Assembly: GCA_032115775.1 (NCBI GenBank)
Contig: JAUMBL010000182.1
Coordinates: 1 to 27,373 of the forward strand
DNA length: 27,373 bases
Reading direction: 5' to 3'
From: M3007 sp032115775
GTDB taxonomy: Bacteria > Bacteroidota > Bacteroidia > Chitinophagales > Saprospiraceae
Positions within the stretch are counted from its first letter, which is position 1; each line of letters opens with the position of its first letter. The position numbers and the translations under genes are program-made. Below the pieces are notes generated by a model. The model was not told where the DNA came from. It did no database searches and saw only the letters and a list, made by a program, of their open reading frames with translations. Shown here one piece after another: positions 13,066-20,602 of this stretch.

Positions 13066-15492
13066 TCAGATTGTGGCGTTTATTAGCCGAACTTTCAGTC
13101 GGGCGGCCAAGGCCTCGAAGGCGGTTTTCCAGTGGTCGTTGAGGAATTCCCATTGTTTTTTCCGGTACCCTTTTGTAGCGAGGTAAAAGATATTTTGGCT
13201 GCGCCAGATATCTGGTTTGAGGCGCAAGTCGTCTATGATATCGAGTATTTCGACGAGTCGGCGGATGCGGTCGCAGGGCGCCAACTCATTTTTGATCAAT
13301 TCAATTTCCCGGTAAATAAACTCGCCGGCGGCGTGGTTGATCGCCGATTCGTCGCTGAGACGCACCGACCAGTTTTGCAGATCATCGGCGATGCGCCGCA
13401 GGGTTCGGATGTCGCCCAGGGCGTCCGTTTCGAAGAAGTGTAGCAAATCCGCGTAGAGTACATAGGCGGCGATATTCCGCCAGGTATCGGGGACGGCCAG
13501 TCCGGCTTCCTGCAGGCCGGTGATCAGCTGGTAATTGTCGTTGAAGACGTTGCGAAAGTTGGCCTCGGCGAGCGCCAGACTTTGGTCGGTGATGGTGCGG
13601 ATGATTTTGGCTTTTTCATCCGCGAACAAGCCGGTGATGGTAAATTTTTCCGGCCCGAAATACTCCTGCAGGATACCGATCAGTTCGCCAAGGTGGGCGG
13701 CCTTAAAGGCGGCAGCGGCCCGGCGGTGCAGGTCGTCGAACGCTGCGCGATTGAGCGTGTCGGCGATGTTACCGATGATGTGTTGCTGCCCAAGGTAGAG
13801 TACGGCGTACGAGTAGGTTTTTTCGGCGTAGGTGAGCCTGGAGCGAATGGCAATACGGCCGATCGCAAGCTTTTGGGCGCCGCCTTCGAGCACTTCGAGC
13901 ACTTCCGGTTCTGCCGTGTAATTGAAAAGGTCGAGTTCGTGTGGCCGGTCTTCAAAAACAGACGCCACGGCGAAGTGCATGCCCACCCGCTCGAGGTTGA
14001 CGCGGGTTGGAACCACATTTTGCTGATAGCTCACGGCGCCGTCGGCGTACTTGTTGCTGGGCGCTGCGCTCAATCGCCGGGTAAATTCCGTGTGGAGCGA
14101 TAGCTTGCCGACGATCTGCGCATAGTCCATCGCGCGCAGGGCGTATTGCAGGATCTGGTTGGTTTCCAGTCCGGAAATTTCATCAAAAAACCAGCCGCAG
14201 CTGGTGAACATGAGCACGGCGTGCCGCTGCATTTCCAGCAATTGGAGCACTTGCGTGCGTTCCTGGTTACTAAGCGGCCTGCGGGTGTGCCGATCGAGAA
14301 AAGCCTGTACGACTGCATCTTTTCGATCGAGCATGACCTCTATATAGTCGTTTCGGGCAGCCCAGGGATCGCGCAGGAAGCGTCCGGCCTCTTGTTCATA
14401 GAGCGGCGCAAGGCGGTCGCGTAGCCAGTTTAGCGTATCGCGCAGCGGTTTGCGCCAGGTTTGCCGCCAGCCTGGGTTGCCGCCGGAGTTGCAGCCGCAG
14501 TCGGATTGCCAGCGCTCCACCCCATGCACGCAGCTCCAGGAGGAATTTTCGTGGATGGCGACTTCCCATTCGGGCGGAAACATTTCGAGAAACTGACCGT
14601 AGTTCACGAGTTTGGCCAGCTCATTGTCTTCGATATAATTGAGCGCATCGGCCAGGGCCATTTCGCCGAAGCGGTGGTGGTGGCCGTAACTTTCTCCGTC
14701 GGTCGCGATATGCGCAAGTTGGGGCGTATCGTTGTTGTCGAGCAGGCTGAGCAGGCGGTTGGCCAGGCTTTTTCCGCTGTTCAGCAGTCCGCTGAACGCA
14801 ACCTCCTGGGCCACCCCGCCGTGGTAGAAAAAAATCGCGATGCGCCGACCGCTGGGCAGCAGACACCAGTAGGGTCGGCGGGTATCGAGTGATTCGGCGT
14901 TGACTTCATGCCAGATGGTTTCGCCGAGCGCACGTACGGCCTTGGCTTGTCGGGGCGCCAGGATGGTGAATTGGAGGCCGTGCGCCGCCAGTACCTCCAG
15001 GGTTTCGGTGTCCACGGCGGTTTCGGCCAGCCAAATACCCTCGGGATAGCGGCCGAAGCGATGTTCGAAATCGCGGGCGCCCCAGCCGACCTGCGTCACT
15101 TTGTCGCGGTAACTCGCCAGCGGCAGGATGAGGTGGCTGTGCACCTGCGCCAGCGCGCTGCCGTGGCCGCCGAAACGCGCCCGGCTACGCAGGTCGGCCT
15201 CCTGCAACAGGCGGTACGCATCCGGGTCGTTTTGCTCCATCCAAGAGAGCAGCGTGGGGCCGAAATTCCAGGAAATGCGGGTGTAATTGTTGCGTATTTT
15301 GACGATCCAGCCGTCCCGATCCAAAATCCGCGCCGCCGCGTTCGGGGCGTAACACTCGAAATTGATCCGAGCGTTCCAGTCGTGAAACGGCCGCGCGCTT
15401 TCCTGCCGCTCTACCGCCTCCAACCACGCGTTTTCGCGCGGCGGCTGGTAAAAATGCCCGTGAATGCAGACGTATTTATTGGTGTAAGCCAT
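13066..15492 (-). CDS. GH57 family glycoside hydrolase with DUF3536 domain (808 aa)
   Basis: A retaining glycosidase of the GH57 alpha-amylase/4-alpha-glucanotransferase superfamily, probably acting on intracellular alpha-glucan since no signal peptide is visible. The N-terminal (beta/alpha)7 barrel opens with YVCIHGHFYQPPRENAWLE, the conserved His-x-His strand of GH57. PEGIWLAETAVD carries Glu157 at the expected nucleophile position, and HIATDGESYGHHHRFGEMAL carries Asp265, a candidate acid/base. From ~residue 300 the DUF3536 region follows (ENSSWSCVHGVERWQSDCGC, MFTSCGWFFDEISGLE), and the protein ends in a long helical region. The length matches full-size DUF3536 proteins. ATG at 15492 is preceded by AAAAAAAGAAAC on the coding strand. 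A perfect 35-bp palindrome lies 32 bp upstream. Activity on a specific substrate has not been shown for this subgroup as far as I know. Confidence 0.9.
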   Translation of the reverse strand: MAYTNKYVCIHGHFYQPPRENAWLEAVERQESARPFHDWNARINFECYAPNAAARILDRDGWIVKIRNNYTRISWNFGPTLLSWMEQNDPDAYRLLQEADLRSRARFGGHGSALAQVHSHLILPLASYRDKVTQVGWGARDFEHRFGRYPEGIWLAETAVDTETLEVLAAHGLQFTILAPRQAKAVRALGETIWHEVNAESLDTRRPYWCLLPSGRRIAIFFYHGGVAQEVAFSGLLNSGKSLANRLLSLLDNNDTPQLAHIATDGESYGHHHRFGEMALADALNYIEDNELAKLVNYGQFLEMFPPEWEVAIHENSSWSCVHGVERWQSDCGCNSGGNPGWRQTWRKPLRDTLNWLRDRLAPLYEQEAGRFLRDPWAARNDYIEVMLDRKDAVVQAFLDRHTRRPLSNQERTQVLQLLEMQRHAVLMFTSCGWFFDEISGLETNQILQYALRAMDYAQIVGKLSLHTEFTRRLSAAPSNKYADGAVSYQQNVVPTRVNLERVGMHFAVASVFEDRPHELDLFNYTAEPEVLEVLEGGAQKLAIGRIAIRSRLTYAEKTYSYAVLYLGQQHIIGNIADTLNRAAFDDLHRRAAAAFKAAHLGELIGILQEYFGPEKFTITGLFADEKAKIIRTITDQSLALAEANFRNVFNDNYQLITGLQEAGLAVPDTWRNIAAYVLYADLLHFFETDALGDIRTLRRIADDLQNWSVRLSDESAINHAAGEFIYREIELIKNELAPCDRIRRLVEILDIIDDLRLKPDIWRSQNIFYLATKGYRKKQWEFLNDHWKTAFEALAARLKVRLINATI

Positions 15493-15523
15493 GTTTCTTT
15501 TTTTGCGCAGCGTTCTGACTTCT

Positions 15524-15558
15524 TACGTTTACTAAACCTTAAAGGTTTAGTAAACGTA
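15524..15558. promoter_or_regulatory. Perfect 35-bp palindrome upstream of the GH57 gene
   Basis: The arms TACGTTTACTAAACCTT (15524-15540) and AAGGTTTAGTAAACGTA (15542-15558) are exact reverse complements of 17 bp around one A. It ends 32 bp from the GH57 ATG and could be an operator, a leader hairpin or a dispersed palindrome. The flanks lack a T tract suited to a terminator. Confidence 0.8.
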
Positions 15559-15592
15559 GCGCGCCGAACCAACCTCGGAGTTGTTTAAAAAG

Positions 15593-15685
15593 TATTTCGC
15601 CGCCTTCGGCGGCGAAATAAAATAGTGGATGTTCGTCTTTTTTTTGATTTTTTTTAAGAAAAAATCAAAAAAAAGACGAACATCC
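15593..15685 (+). repeat. Paired-hairpin module, copy 3
   Basis: The GC hairpin TATTTCGCCGCC (15593-15604) / GGCGGCGAAATA (15608-15619) has loop TTC, closed as a C-TTCG-G tetraloop. It is followed by AAATAGT, then a long hairpin with 27-bp arms (15627-15653 and 15659-15685) and loop TTAAG. The outer stem is GGATGTTCGTC, then T8, GA and T6. AAAATATTATTTTT follows. It lies in the divergent spacer between GH57 (-) and TetR (+), where a terminator would not be expected. Only the outer stem differs from copies 1 and 2. Confidence 0.88.
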
Positions 15686-15830
15686 AAAATATTATTTTTC
15701 CTAGAAAGGATTAAGAGATTTTATACACAACCCCCGCTTCCTGTTTGCCGAACGGCGAAAATAAAGCTCCCGGGTCAAATCCATCTGCATAATTTTTTTA
15801 AAAATAAAACCCGACTTTCCGGAAACACTG

Positions 15831-15838
15831 TACATTTG
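15831..15838 (+). promoter_or_regulatory. -7 box of efflux operon 1
   Basis: TACATTTG matches TAnnTTTG, 28 bp before the TetR ATG, with the inverted repeat 15846-15861 immediately downstream. A -33 TTG at proper spacing is not obvious. Confidence 0.5.
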
Positions 15839-15845
15839 CTAAAAA

Positions 15846-15861
15846 TTAACCAAATGGTTAA
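15846..15861. promoter_or_regulatory. Candidate TetR operator (16-bp inverted repeat)
   Basis: TTAACCA-AA-TGGTTAA has perfect 7-bp arms with a 2-bp centre. It covers the predicted transcription start and ends 5 bp before the TetR start codon. Size, symmetry and position fit autorepression by the TetR protein encoded next, with control of the whole TolC/HlyD/ABC operon. No second copy was noticed in the window. Confidence 0.65.
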
Positions 15862-15866
15862 ACCAC

Positions 15867-16496
15867 ATGGATAATTCAAAATCGGAGCAAACGGAGGGCG
15901 CGGAACAGCGCATTTACGAAGCGGCGCACGAGGTGTTTTTGCAAAAAGGCTATGATGGTGCCAAGATGCAGGAGATTGCCGACCGGGCGGGGATCAACAA
16001 GGCTTTGTTGCACTATTACTACCGGTCTAAGGACAAACTGTACGAAACGGTGGCCAAGGCGGTGATGCAGCGCGTGGTGGCGGCGGTGCATCAAATGATT
16101 AACGCGCCGGATCCCCTGGAGGAAAAAATTGAGAACCTGATTGATTTTTACGTGGACACCCTGGGTCGAAACGTATTTGTGTTGGCTTTTGTCGTGTCTG
16201 AAATGAATAAACACCCCGAGCAATTTCGCGACCGCATCCTGCCGGCGGATTTACCTCAACCGGACGCTTTTTTTCAGCAGGTTCGGGAAGCGGCGGAAGC
16301 CGGCCGGATACGGCCTGTTCAACCGGAACATTTATTGGTTAATGTGATATCTATGTGCGTTTTTCCATTTTTAGCCCAACCCATGATGCGCATTGTGCTG
16401 GGGAAGTCACCTGCCGACATGCAGGCCTTTCTACAGGAGCGCAAAGCAGTGGTGCGTGAATATATTTTTCAGGCCATTCAGCCGATCCAGCCATGA
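15867..16496 (+). CDS. TetR/AcrR family transcriptional regulator, efflux operon 1 (209 aa)
   Basis: A cytoplasmic DNA-binding repressor, predicted to control the exporter genes that follow. Residues ~13-60 are the TetR_N domain: RIYEAAHEVFLQKGYDG leads into the helix-turn-helix at ~33-54 (AKMQEIADRAGINKALLHYYY), followed by RSKDKLYETV. The remaining ~145 residues form the all-helical ligand-binding and dimerisation domain, too variable to identify the inducer. The gene is first in its operon; its stop overlaps the start of TolC by 4 bp (ATGA at 16493-16496), so the two are translationally coupled. A 16-bp inverted repeat between the -7 box and the ATG is the likely operator. In E. coli the similar YbhGFSR exporter is also under a TetR-type regulator (CecR), which supports a local role. 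Confidence 0.93.
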   Translation: MDNSKSEQTEGAEQRIYEAAHEVFLQKGYDGAKMQEIADRAGINKALLHYYYRSKDKLYETVAKAVMQRVVAAVHQMINAPDPLEEKIENLIDFYVDTLGRNVFVLAFVVSEMNKHPEQFRDRILPADLPQPDAFFQQVREAAEAGRIRPVQPEHLLVNVISMCVFPFLAQPMMRIVLGKSPADMQAFLQERKAVVREYIFQAIQPIQP

Positions 16497-17743
16497 TGCA
16501 CCGGTTTCTGCTGTGCTGCTGCCTCTTGGCGGCGAGCCTGTCCTCCCGCGCAACGGACACGCTCTCCATTCAGCAATGCAAAACCCGCGCCCTGGAACAG
16601 CATCCCGCGCAGGCGCGCAAAGCGCTCGCCGCTTCCGCCGCTGCGCTCCAGTTGCGCAATCTCGAAAGCAACCGTTTGCCGCGGGTGGCATTGAACGCTG
16701 TGGGCAGTTGGCAAAGCGACGTGTTCCGGCTTCCGATTGACAACCCCTTGTTCGCCGTGCCGGTTATTCCGCGCGATCAGTATAAAGCGACAGCGGAGGT
16801 GTCGGAACGGATTTGGGACGGCGGTTCCGACCGATACCTCCGTCGCCAGTACGCGCTCGACCAAAAGATTTCGGAGGCGCAGGCCGATGTGGAGGCGCAC
16901 CAAGTGTTGGAAGTGGTAACCGAATTGTACGGCGGTATTTTGTGCTTGCAGGAGACCGCCGCCATCCTCGAAGCGGCGCGGGCCGATTTGCAGCGGCGGC
17001 GGGAGCAGATGCAGGCCTTGGTTCGGCAAGGCGTAGCTTTGCCGACTTCGGCCGACCAGGCGCAGATCCAGCTGCTACAAACCGAACAGCAATTGTCGGC
17101 CGTACAGGCGGATCAGGCTGCGCTGCGCAGCGTCCTGGCGTTGTGGCTCGGGCGCGCAGACAGCGATTTCCATTTGCGCCTGCCCGATTTGTCCCAGGCC
17201 GTTCAGCCGACTCCGCCTCGGCCGGAATACCGCCTCTTCGATCTTCAGCAACAAAAAACGGATTTAAGCCGGGATATGCTGATCCTGCGCCGCATGCCGC
17301 GCTTGGAGGCGTTTGCCCAGGGGGGATTAGGCCGGCCGAATCCGTTCAATTTTTTTGAAACCGGACTGCAACCTTTCGCGATGCTCGGCCTTCGGGCGGC
17401 CTGGACGCCTTTTCAGTGGGGCAATACCGGCCGCGATCGGCAGCTGCTCGAACTACAAGGCCGGCAAATTGATGTACAAAAAGCCGTTTTCGAACGCGGG
17501 CTTTCCGCCGCCCGCCTCCGCGACCAAGGCGCTGCAGCGAAGTACCGGAGTCTGCTCGCCAACGACGATGCGCAAATCGCCCTGCAGGAAAACATCGTGC
17601 AGCGCGCCGAGGCGCAGGTGCAAGCGGGCGTCCTGACCGCCGCCGAATACCTGACGCAAGTGCGCCTGCTTACACAGGCCCGGATTACCCGAACGACGCA
17701 TCTTATTCAAGCCTGGCAGGCTGCTGAACTGGCAACTCATTAA
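16493..17743 (+). CDS. TolC family outer-membrane efflux protein, operon 1 (416 aa)
   Basis: The outer-membrane channel of a tripartite exporter. Residues 1-20 (MMHRFLLCCCLLAASLSSRA) are a signal peptide; the mature part opens with DTLSIQQCKTRALEQHPAQ, the typical start of an outer-membrane efflux domain. Two long helical repeats follow, rich in Ala/Gln/Leu with coiled-coil periodicity (~130-225 and ~335-405), separated by the beta-strand segment FAQGGLGRPNPFNFF. The second repeat ends with VQAGVLTAAEYLTQVRLLTQARI, matching the family's conserved helix. The length is normal. ATG overlaps the TetR stop codon. HlyD starts 10 bp downstream, so one transcript probably carries all three. Confidence 0.9.
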   Translation: MMHRFLLCCCLLAASLSSRATDTLSIQQCKTRALEQHPAQARKALAASAAALQLRNLESNRLPRVALNAVGSWQSDVFRLPIDNPLFAVPVIPRDQYKATAEVSERIWDGGSDRYLRRQYALDQKISEAQADVEAHQVLEVVTELYGGILCLQETAAILEAARADLQRRREQMQALVRQGVALPTSADQAQIQLLQTEQQLSAVQADQAALRSVLALWLGRADSDFHLRLPDLSQAVQPTPPRPEYRLFDLQQQKTDLSRDMLILRRMPRLEAFAQGGLGRPNPFNFFETGLQPFAMLGLRAAWTPFQWGNTGRDRQLLELQGRQIDVQKAVFERGLSAARLRDQGAAAKYRSLLANDDAQIALQENIVQRAEAQVQAGVLTAAEYLTQVRLLTQARITRTTHLIQAWQAAELATH

Positions 17744-17753
17744 AATACAACCC

Positions 17754-18695
17754 ATGCTACGTATAATCGCTGTAATCGCCCTTGTCACCCTCTTCCTCGC
17801 CTGTAAATCCAAGAGCCCGACGGCCGATGCGTATGGAAATTTTGAAGCGGACGATCTGATCGTCAGCGCGGAAGCCAACGGCATGCTGCTGGACTTTTCT
17901 GTCGAAGAGGGCCAAACGCTGTCGGCCGGCACGCAAGTCGGCCGGGTGGATTCCACCCAGCTGGTGCTGAAAAAAGAACAGTTGCAAGCCGCTATTCGGG
18001 CCATTTCAGCTAAAAGTCCCGCCATCCGCGCGCAACTGGCTGTTTTTGAAAAACAACTGGATGCGCAACGTCAACAACTCGCCACTCTCCAGCGAGAAAA
18101 AGAACGCGTGCAAAATCTCCTGAAGGCCGATGCCGCCACCGCCAAGCAACTGGACGATTTGGATGCCCAGATCGCACAGGCGCAGCGCCAGACCGCCGTA
18201 GTGCTCGAACAACAAAGCGCTTCGGAAGCCGCCCTTTCCGTGCAAAAAACAGGCCTGCTGGCGGAAATCTTACCCCTGCAAAAACAAATCGAACAGGTGG
18301 AAGACCAAATTCGAAAATGCCGCATCGTGAATCCTATAGACGGGGTCGTGCTGAATACTTACGCCGAGGCCGGCGAACTGGCCGTTTACGGAAAACCGCT
18401 CTACAAAATCGCCAAACTCAATCCCATCATCCTCCGCGCATATATCGGGGGCAACCAACTGGCGACCCTCGCACTCGGACAAAAGGTGGCGGTCGGCATA
18501 GATGCTCCGGACGGGCAAATGCGCTATCTGCAGGGGCAGGTCGCCTGGATTTCTGATAAAGCGGAATTTACGCCAAAAATAATCCAAACCAAGGACGAGC
18601 GCGTCCAATTGGTCTATGCGGTGAAAATTCGGGTACCAAATGATGGGAGTCTTAAAATCGGAATGCCCGCAGAGGTGAAATTCGAGCCGAACTAA
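17754..18695 (+). CDS. HlyD family periplasmic adaptor lipoprotein, YbhG-like (313 aa)
   Basis: The membrane-fusion protein linking the ABC-2 inner-membrane transporter to TolC. The N-terminus MLRIIAVIALVTLFLAC ends in a probable lipobox, with acylated Cys17. The half-lipoyl segment ANGMLLDFSVEEGQTLSAGTQVG follows, then a coiled coil from ~70 to ~185 (QLQAAIRAISAKSPAIRAQL, LDDLDAQIAQAQRQ), the returning half-lipoyl VNPIDGVVLNTYAEAGELAV, and a beta-barrel region (AYIGGNQLATLALGQKVAVGI). The length is close to E. coli YbhG (about 330 aa). The gene is followed by a 257-bp gap holding short repeats and MITE copy 2 before the ATPase genes, although the exporter logic requires them together. Confidence 0.9.
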   Translation: MLRIIAVIALVTLFLACKSKSPTADAYGNFEADDLIVSAEANGMLLDFSVEEGQTLSAGTQVGRVDSTQLVLKKEQLQAAIRAISAKSPAIRAQLAVFEKQLDAQRQQLATLQREKERVQNLLKADAATAKQLDDLDAQIAQAQRQTAVVLEQQSASEAALSVQKTGLLAEILPLQKQIEQVEDQIRKCRIVNPIDGVVLNTYAEAGELAVYGKPLYKIAKLNPIILRAYIGGNQLATLALGQKVAVGIDAPDGQMRYLQGQVAWISDKAEFTPKIIQTKDERVQLVYAVKIRVPNDGSLKIGMPAEVKFEPN

Positions 18696-18711
18696 CGGGG
18701 GGCTCCCGCAG

Positions 18712-18745
18712 AATTCGCGGAATACGCGGAATTTAATTCGCGGAA
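18712..18745. repeat. Short AATNCGCGG direct repeats after HlyD
   Basis: AATTCGCGG (18712-18720), AATACGCGG (18721-18729) and AATTCGCGG (18735-18743) form a small irregular cluster immediately after the HlyD stop codon and before MITE copy 2. It has no evident function and may be a remnant of a dispersed intergenic repeat. Confidence 0.6.
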
Positions 18746-18767
18746 GGTAAGTCAGGATTTGTAGTTT

Positions 18768-18928
18768 GTAACTACTTAGCCGGTCGCGTCTGAGACAAAA
18801 AAGGATCCATTTTTTGCCAGACGAAGCGATTTTTTGCAGGCGTAGCAGTGCTACGGTCAAAAAAAATTGCGAAGTATGGCGGAAAATGGGACTTTTTGGG
18901 CCAGACAGCGAGCCGGCTAAGTAGTTAC
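18768..18928 (-). mobile_element. Foldback MITE, copy 2, inside efflux operon 1
   Basis: A 161-bp element with terminal repeats GTAACTACTTAGCCGG and CCGGCTAAGTAGTTAC that match perfectly. It is the reverse complement of copy 1 (12857-13018), with only a handful of differences including one deleted G near the centre. The central stem is CGTAGC-AGT-GCTACG. Flanks TGTAGTTT (18760-18767) and TATAGTTT (18929-18936) are an 8-bp target duplication with one mismatch. It separates the HlyD gene from the first ATPase gene. Confidence 0.88.
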
Positions 18929-18952
18929 TATAGTTTATAATTTGCAATTCAA

Positions 18953-19858
18953 ATGATTTCTTTAAACGGTCTTTCTAAATCTTATGCCGGGGTTTCTGCG
19001 CTGCAGGACGTCCATTTGGAGGCCTATTCGGGCGAAATATTCGGTATTTTGGGGCCGGATGGCGCGGGGAAGACCACCCTGTTCCGGATACTCGCCACCC
19101 TCCTGCTGCCCGACAGCGGGAGTGGCCGGATAGACGGATTGGATTTGGTGCGGGATTATCGGGCTATCCGGCGCCGGATCGGGTATATGCCTGGCAAATT
19201 TTCTTTGTATCAGGATTTGACGGTGGGGGAGAATCTTGAGTTTTTTGCCCGGGTTTTCGGCGTCACGGTGGCGGAGCGTTATGATTGGATCAAGGATATT
19301 TACGCACAGTTGGCGCCGTTTCGCGCGCGCCGGGCGGGCGCGCTGTCGGGCGGCATGAAGCAAAAACTGGCTTTGAGTTGCGCGCTGATTCACCAGCCCA
19401 AAATCCTGCTGCTCGACGAGCCGGGCACCGGCGTGGATCCGGTGTCGCGCCAGGAATTTTGGGACGTACTGCTGCGCCTGAAAGCAACCGGCATGACGAT
19501 CCTGGTCAGCACGCCCAATATGGATGAGGCGGCAAAATGCGATCGTATCGCCCTGTTGCAGCGCGGCCGTATCCTGGCGCTGGCCGCTCCCGATGCGCTG
19601 ACGACGGCCTACCCTTTGCCGCTGTACGCCGTTCGCGCCGAAGATATGTATCCGCTCATCCGCGATTTGCGTGGGTTCGGGCCGACTGCCCGCTGCTACG
19701 CATTCGGCGCGTATGCGCACCTGGCGCTTCAAACCCCAACGCCCGAATCGGCAATCCGGCATTTTTTGGAATCTAAGGGACACCGACAAGTGGAAGTATT
19801 TCCCATTCCGGCTACTATCGAGGACACCTTTATCCACCTGATGGAGCAATCCGCATAA
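18953..19858 (+). CDS. ABC transporter ATP-binding protein A, YbhF N-half-like, H-loop His replaced (301 aa)
   Basis: Nucleotide-binding subunit of an ABC-2 exporter, on the cytoplasmic face of the inner membrane. Walker A is GPDGAGKTT (34-42), the signature is LSGGMKQ (131-137) and Walker B is LLLDEP (Asp155, catalytic Glu156). The H-loop reads VSTPNMDEA: Pro188 stands where the switch histidine normally is. The GPDGAGKTT form of Walker A is characteristic of the N-terminal half of E. coli YbhF. Residues ~215-301 form a C-terminal extension (YPLIRDLRGFGPTARCYAF). The second ATPase starts 11 bp downstream. In E. coli the two domains are fused in YbhF; here they are separate proteins expected to heterodimerise. 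The start at 18953 gives a normal N-terminus (MISLNGLSKSYAG). Confidence 0.92.
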   Translation: MISLNGLSKSYAGVSALQDVHLEAYSGEIFGILGPDGAGKTTLFRILATLLLPDSGSGRIDGLDLVRDYRAIRRRIGYMPGKFSLYQDLTVGENLEFFARVFGVTVAERYDWIKDIYAQLAPFRARRAGALSGGMKQKLALSCALIHQPKILLLDEPGTGVDPVSRQEFWDVLLRLKATGMTILVSTPNMDEAAKCDRIALLQRGRILALAAPDALTTAYPLPLYAVRAEDMYPLIRDLRGFGPTARCYAFGAYAHLALQTPTPESAIRHFLESKGHRQVEVFPIPATIEDTFIHLMEQSA

Positions 19859-19869
19859 CCCGACTCGCT

Positions 19870-20589
19870 ATGTCTCCAATCATCGCACGCGATCTCACCA
19901 AAACATTCGGCGCCTTCACCGCCGTGGATCGCCTTAACCTGGAAGTGCGGCAAGGCGAAATATTCGGCTTCCTGGGCGCAAACGGCGCCGGAAAGACCAC
20001 GGCGCTGCGCATGCTCACCGGACTCTTGAAACCAAGCGCCGGTACCGCCGAAGTGGCGGGCATAGACGTATCCCGCCACCCCAACCGCGTGAAACAGCGG
20101 ATCGGCTACATGAGCCAAAAATTCAGTCTGTACGAAGACCTAACGGTTCGGGAAAATATCCGCCTCTACGGGGGAATCTACGGCCTGAAACCTGCGGAAA
20201 TTCGCGTAAAAACCGAGCAGGTTTTGCGCGAACTGGAACTGACCGATCTCCAGAATGCCCTCGCGCGCGCGCTCCCGCTGGGATGGAAACAAAAACTCGC
20301 CTTTTCTACCGCCATGCTCCACGACCCCGCAATCGTGTTCCTCGACGAACCGACCAGCGGCGTTGACCCACTCGCCCGTCGGCAATTTTGGGAACTCATT
20401 TACGCCGCGGCCGGCCGGGGCGTCACCCTGATGGTCACTACCCATTATATGGAAGAGGCGGAATACTGCGCGCGCGTCAGCATTATGGCAGACGGCCGTA
20501 TTGCGGCGCTCGATACCCCCGCCAGGCTGAAGGCGCGTTTTGGCGTCGGCACGATGGACGAAATCTTCAGGGCAATCCGCAACGCGTAA
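19870..20589 (+). CDS. ABC transporter ATP-binding protein B, YbhF C-half-like (239 aa)
   Basis: Second nucleotide-binding subunit of the exporter. Walker A is GANGAGKTT (36-44), the Q-loop region is IGYMSQKFSLYEDLTVREN, Walker B is VFLDEP (Asp159, Glu160), the D-loop is SGVDP and the H-loop His192 is in VTTHYMEEAEYC; all are intact. The signature is altered to LPLGWKQ (135-141) instead of LSGGQ, as is common in C-terminal YbhF-type domains. With protein A this predicts one complete ATP site (Walker motifs and His192 of B with LSGGM of A) and one degenerate site. It lacks the C-terminal extension of A. The start region CCGACTCGCTATG is repeated at the second permease gene. Confidence 0.93.
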   Translation: MSPIIARDLTKTFGAFTAVDRLNLEVRQGEIFGFLGANGAGKTTALRMLTGLLKPSAGTAEVAGIDVSRHPNRVKQRIGYMSQKFSLYEDLTVRENIRLYGGIYGLKPAEIRVKTEQVLRELELTDLQNALARALPLGWKQKLAFSTAMLHDPAIVFLDEPTSGVDPLARRQFWELIYAAAGRGVTLMVTTHYMEEAEYCARVSIMADGRIAALDTPARLKARFGVGTMDEIFRAIRNA

Positions 20590-20602
20590 TCCGAAATCTA
20601 TC

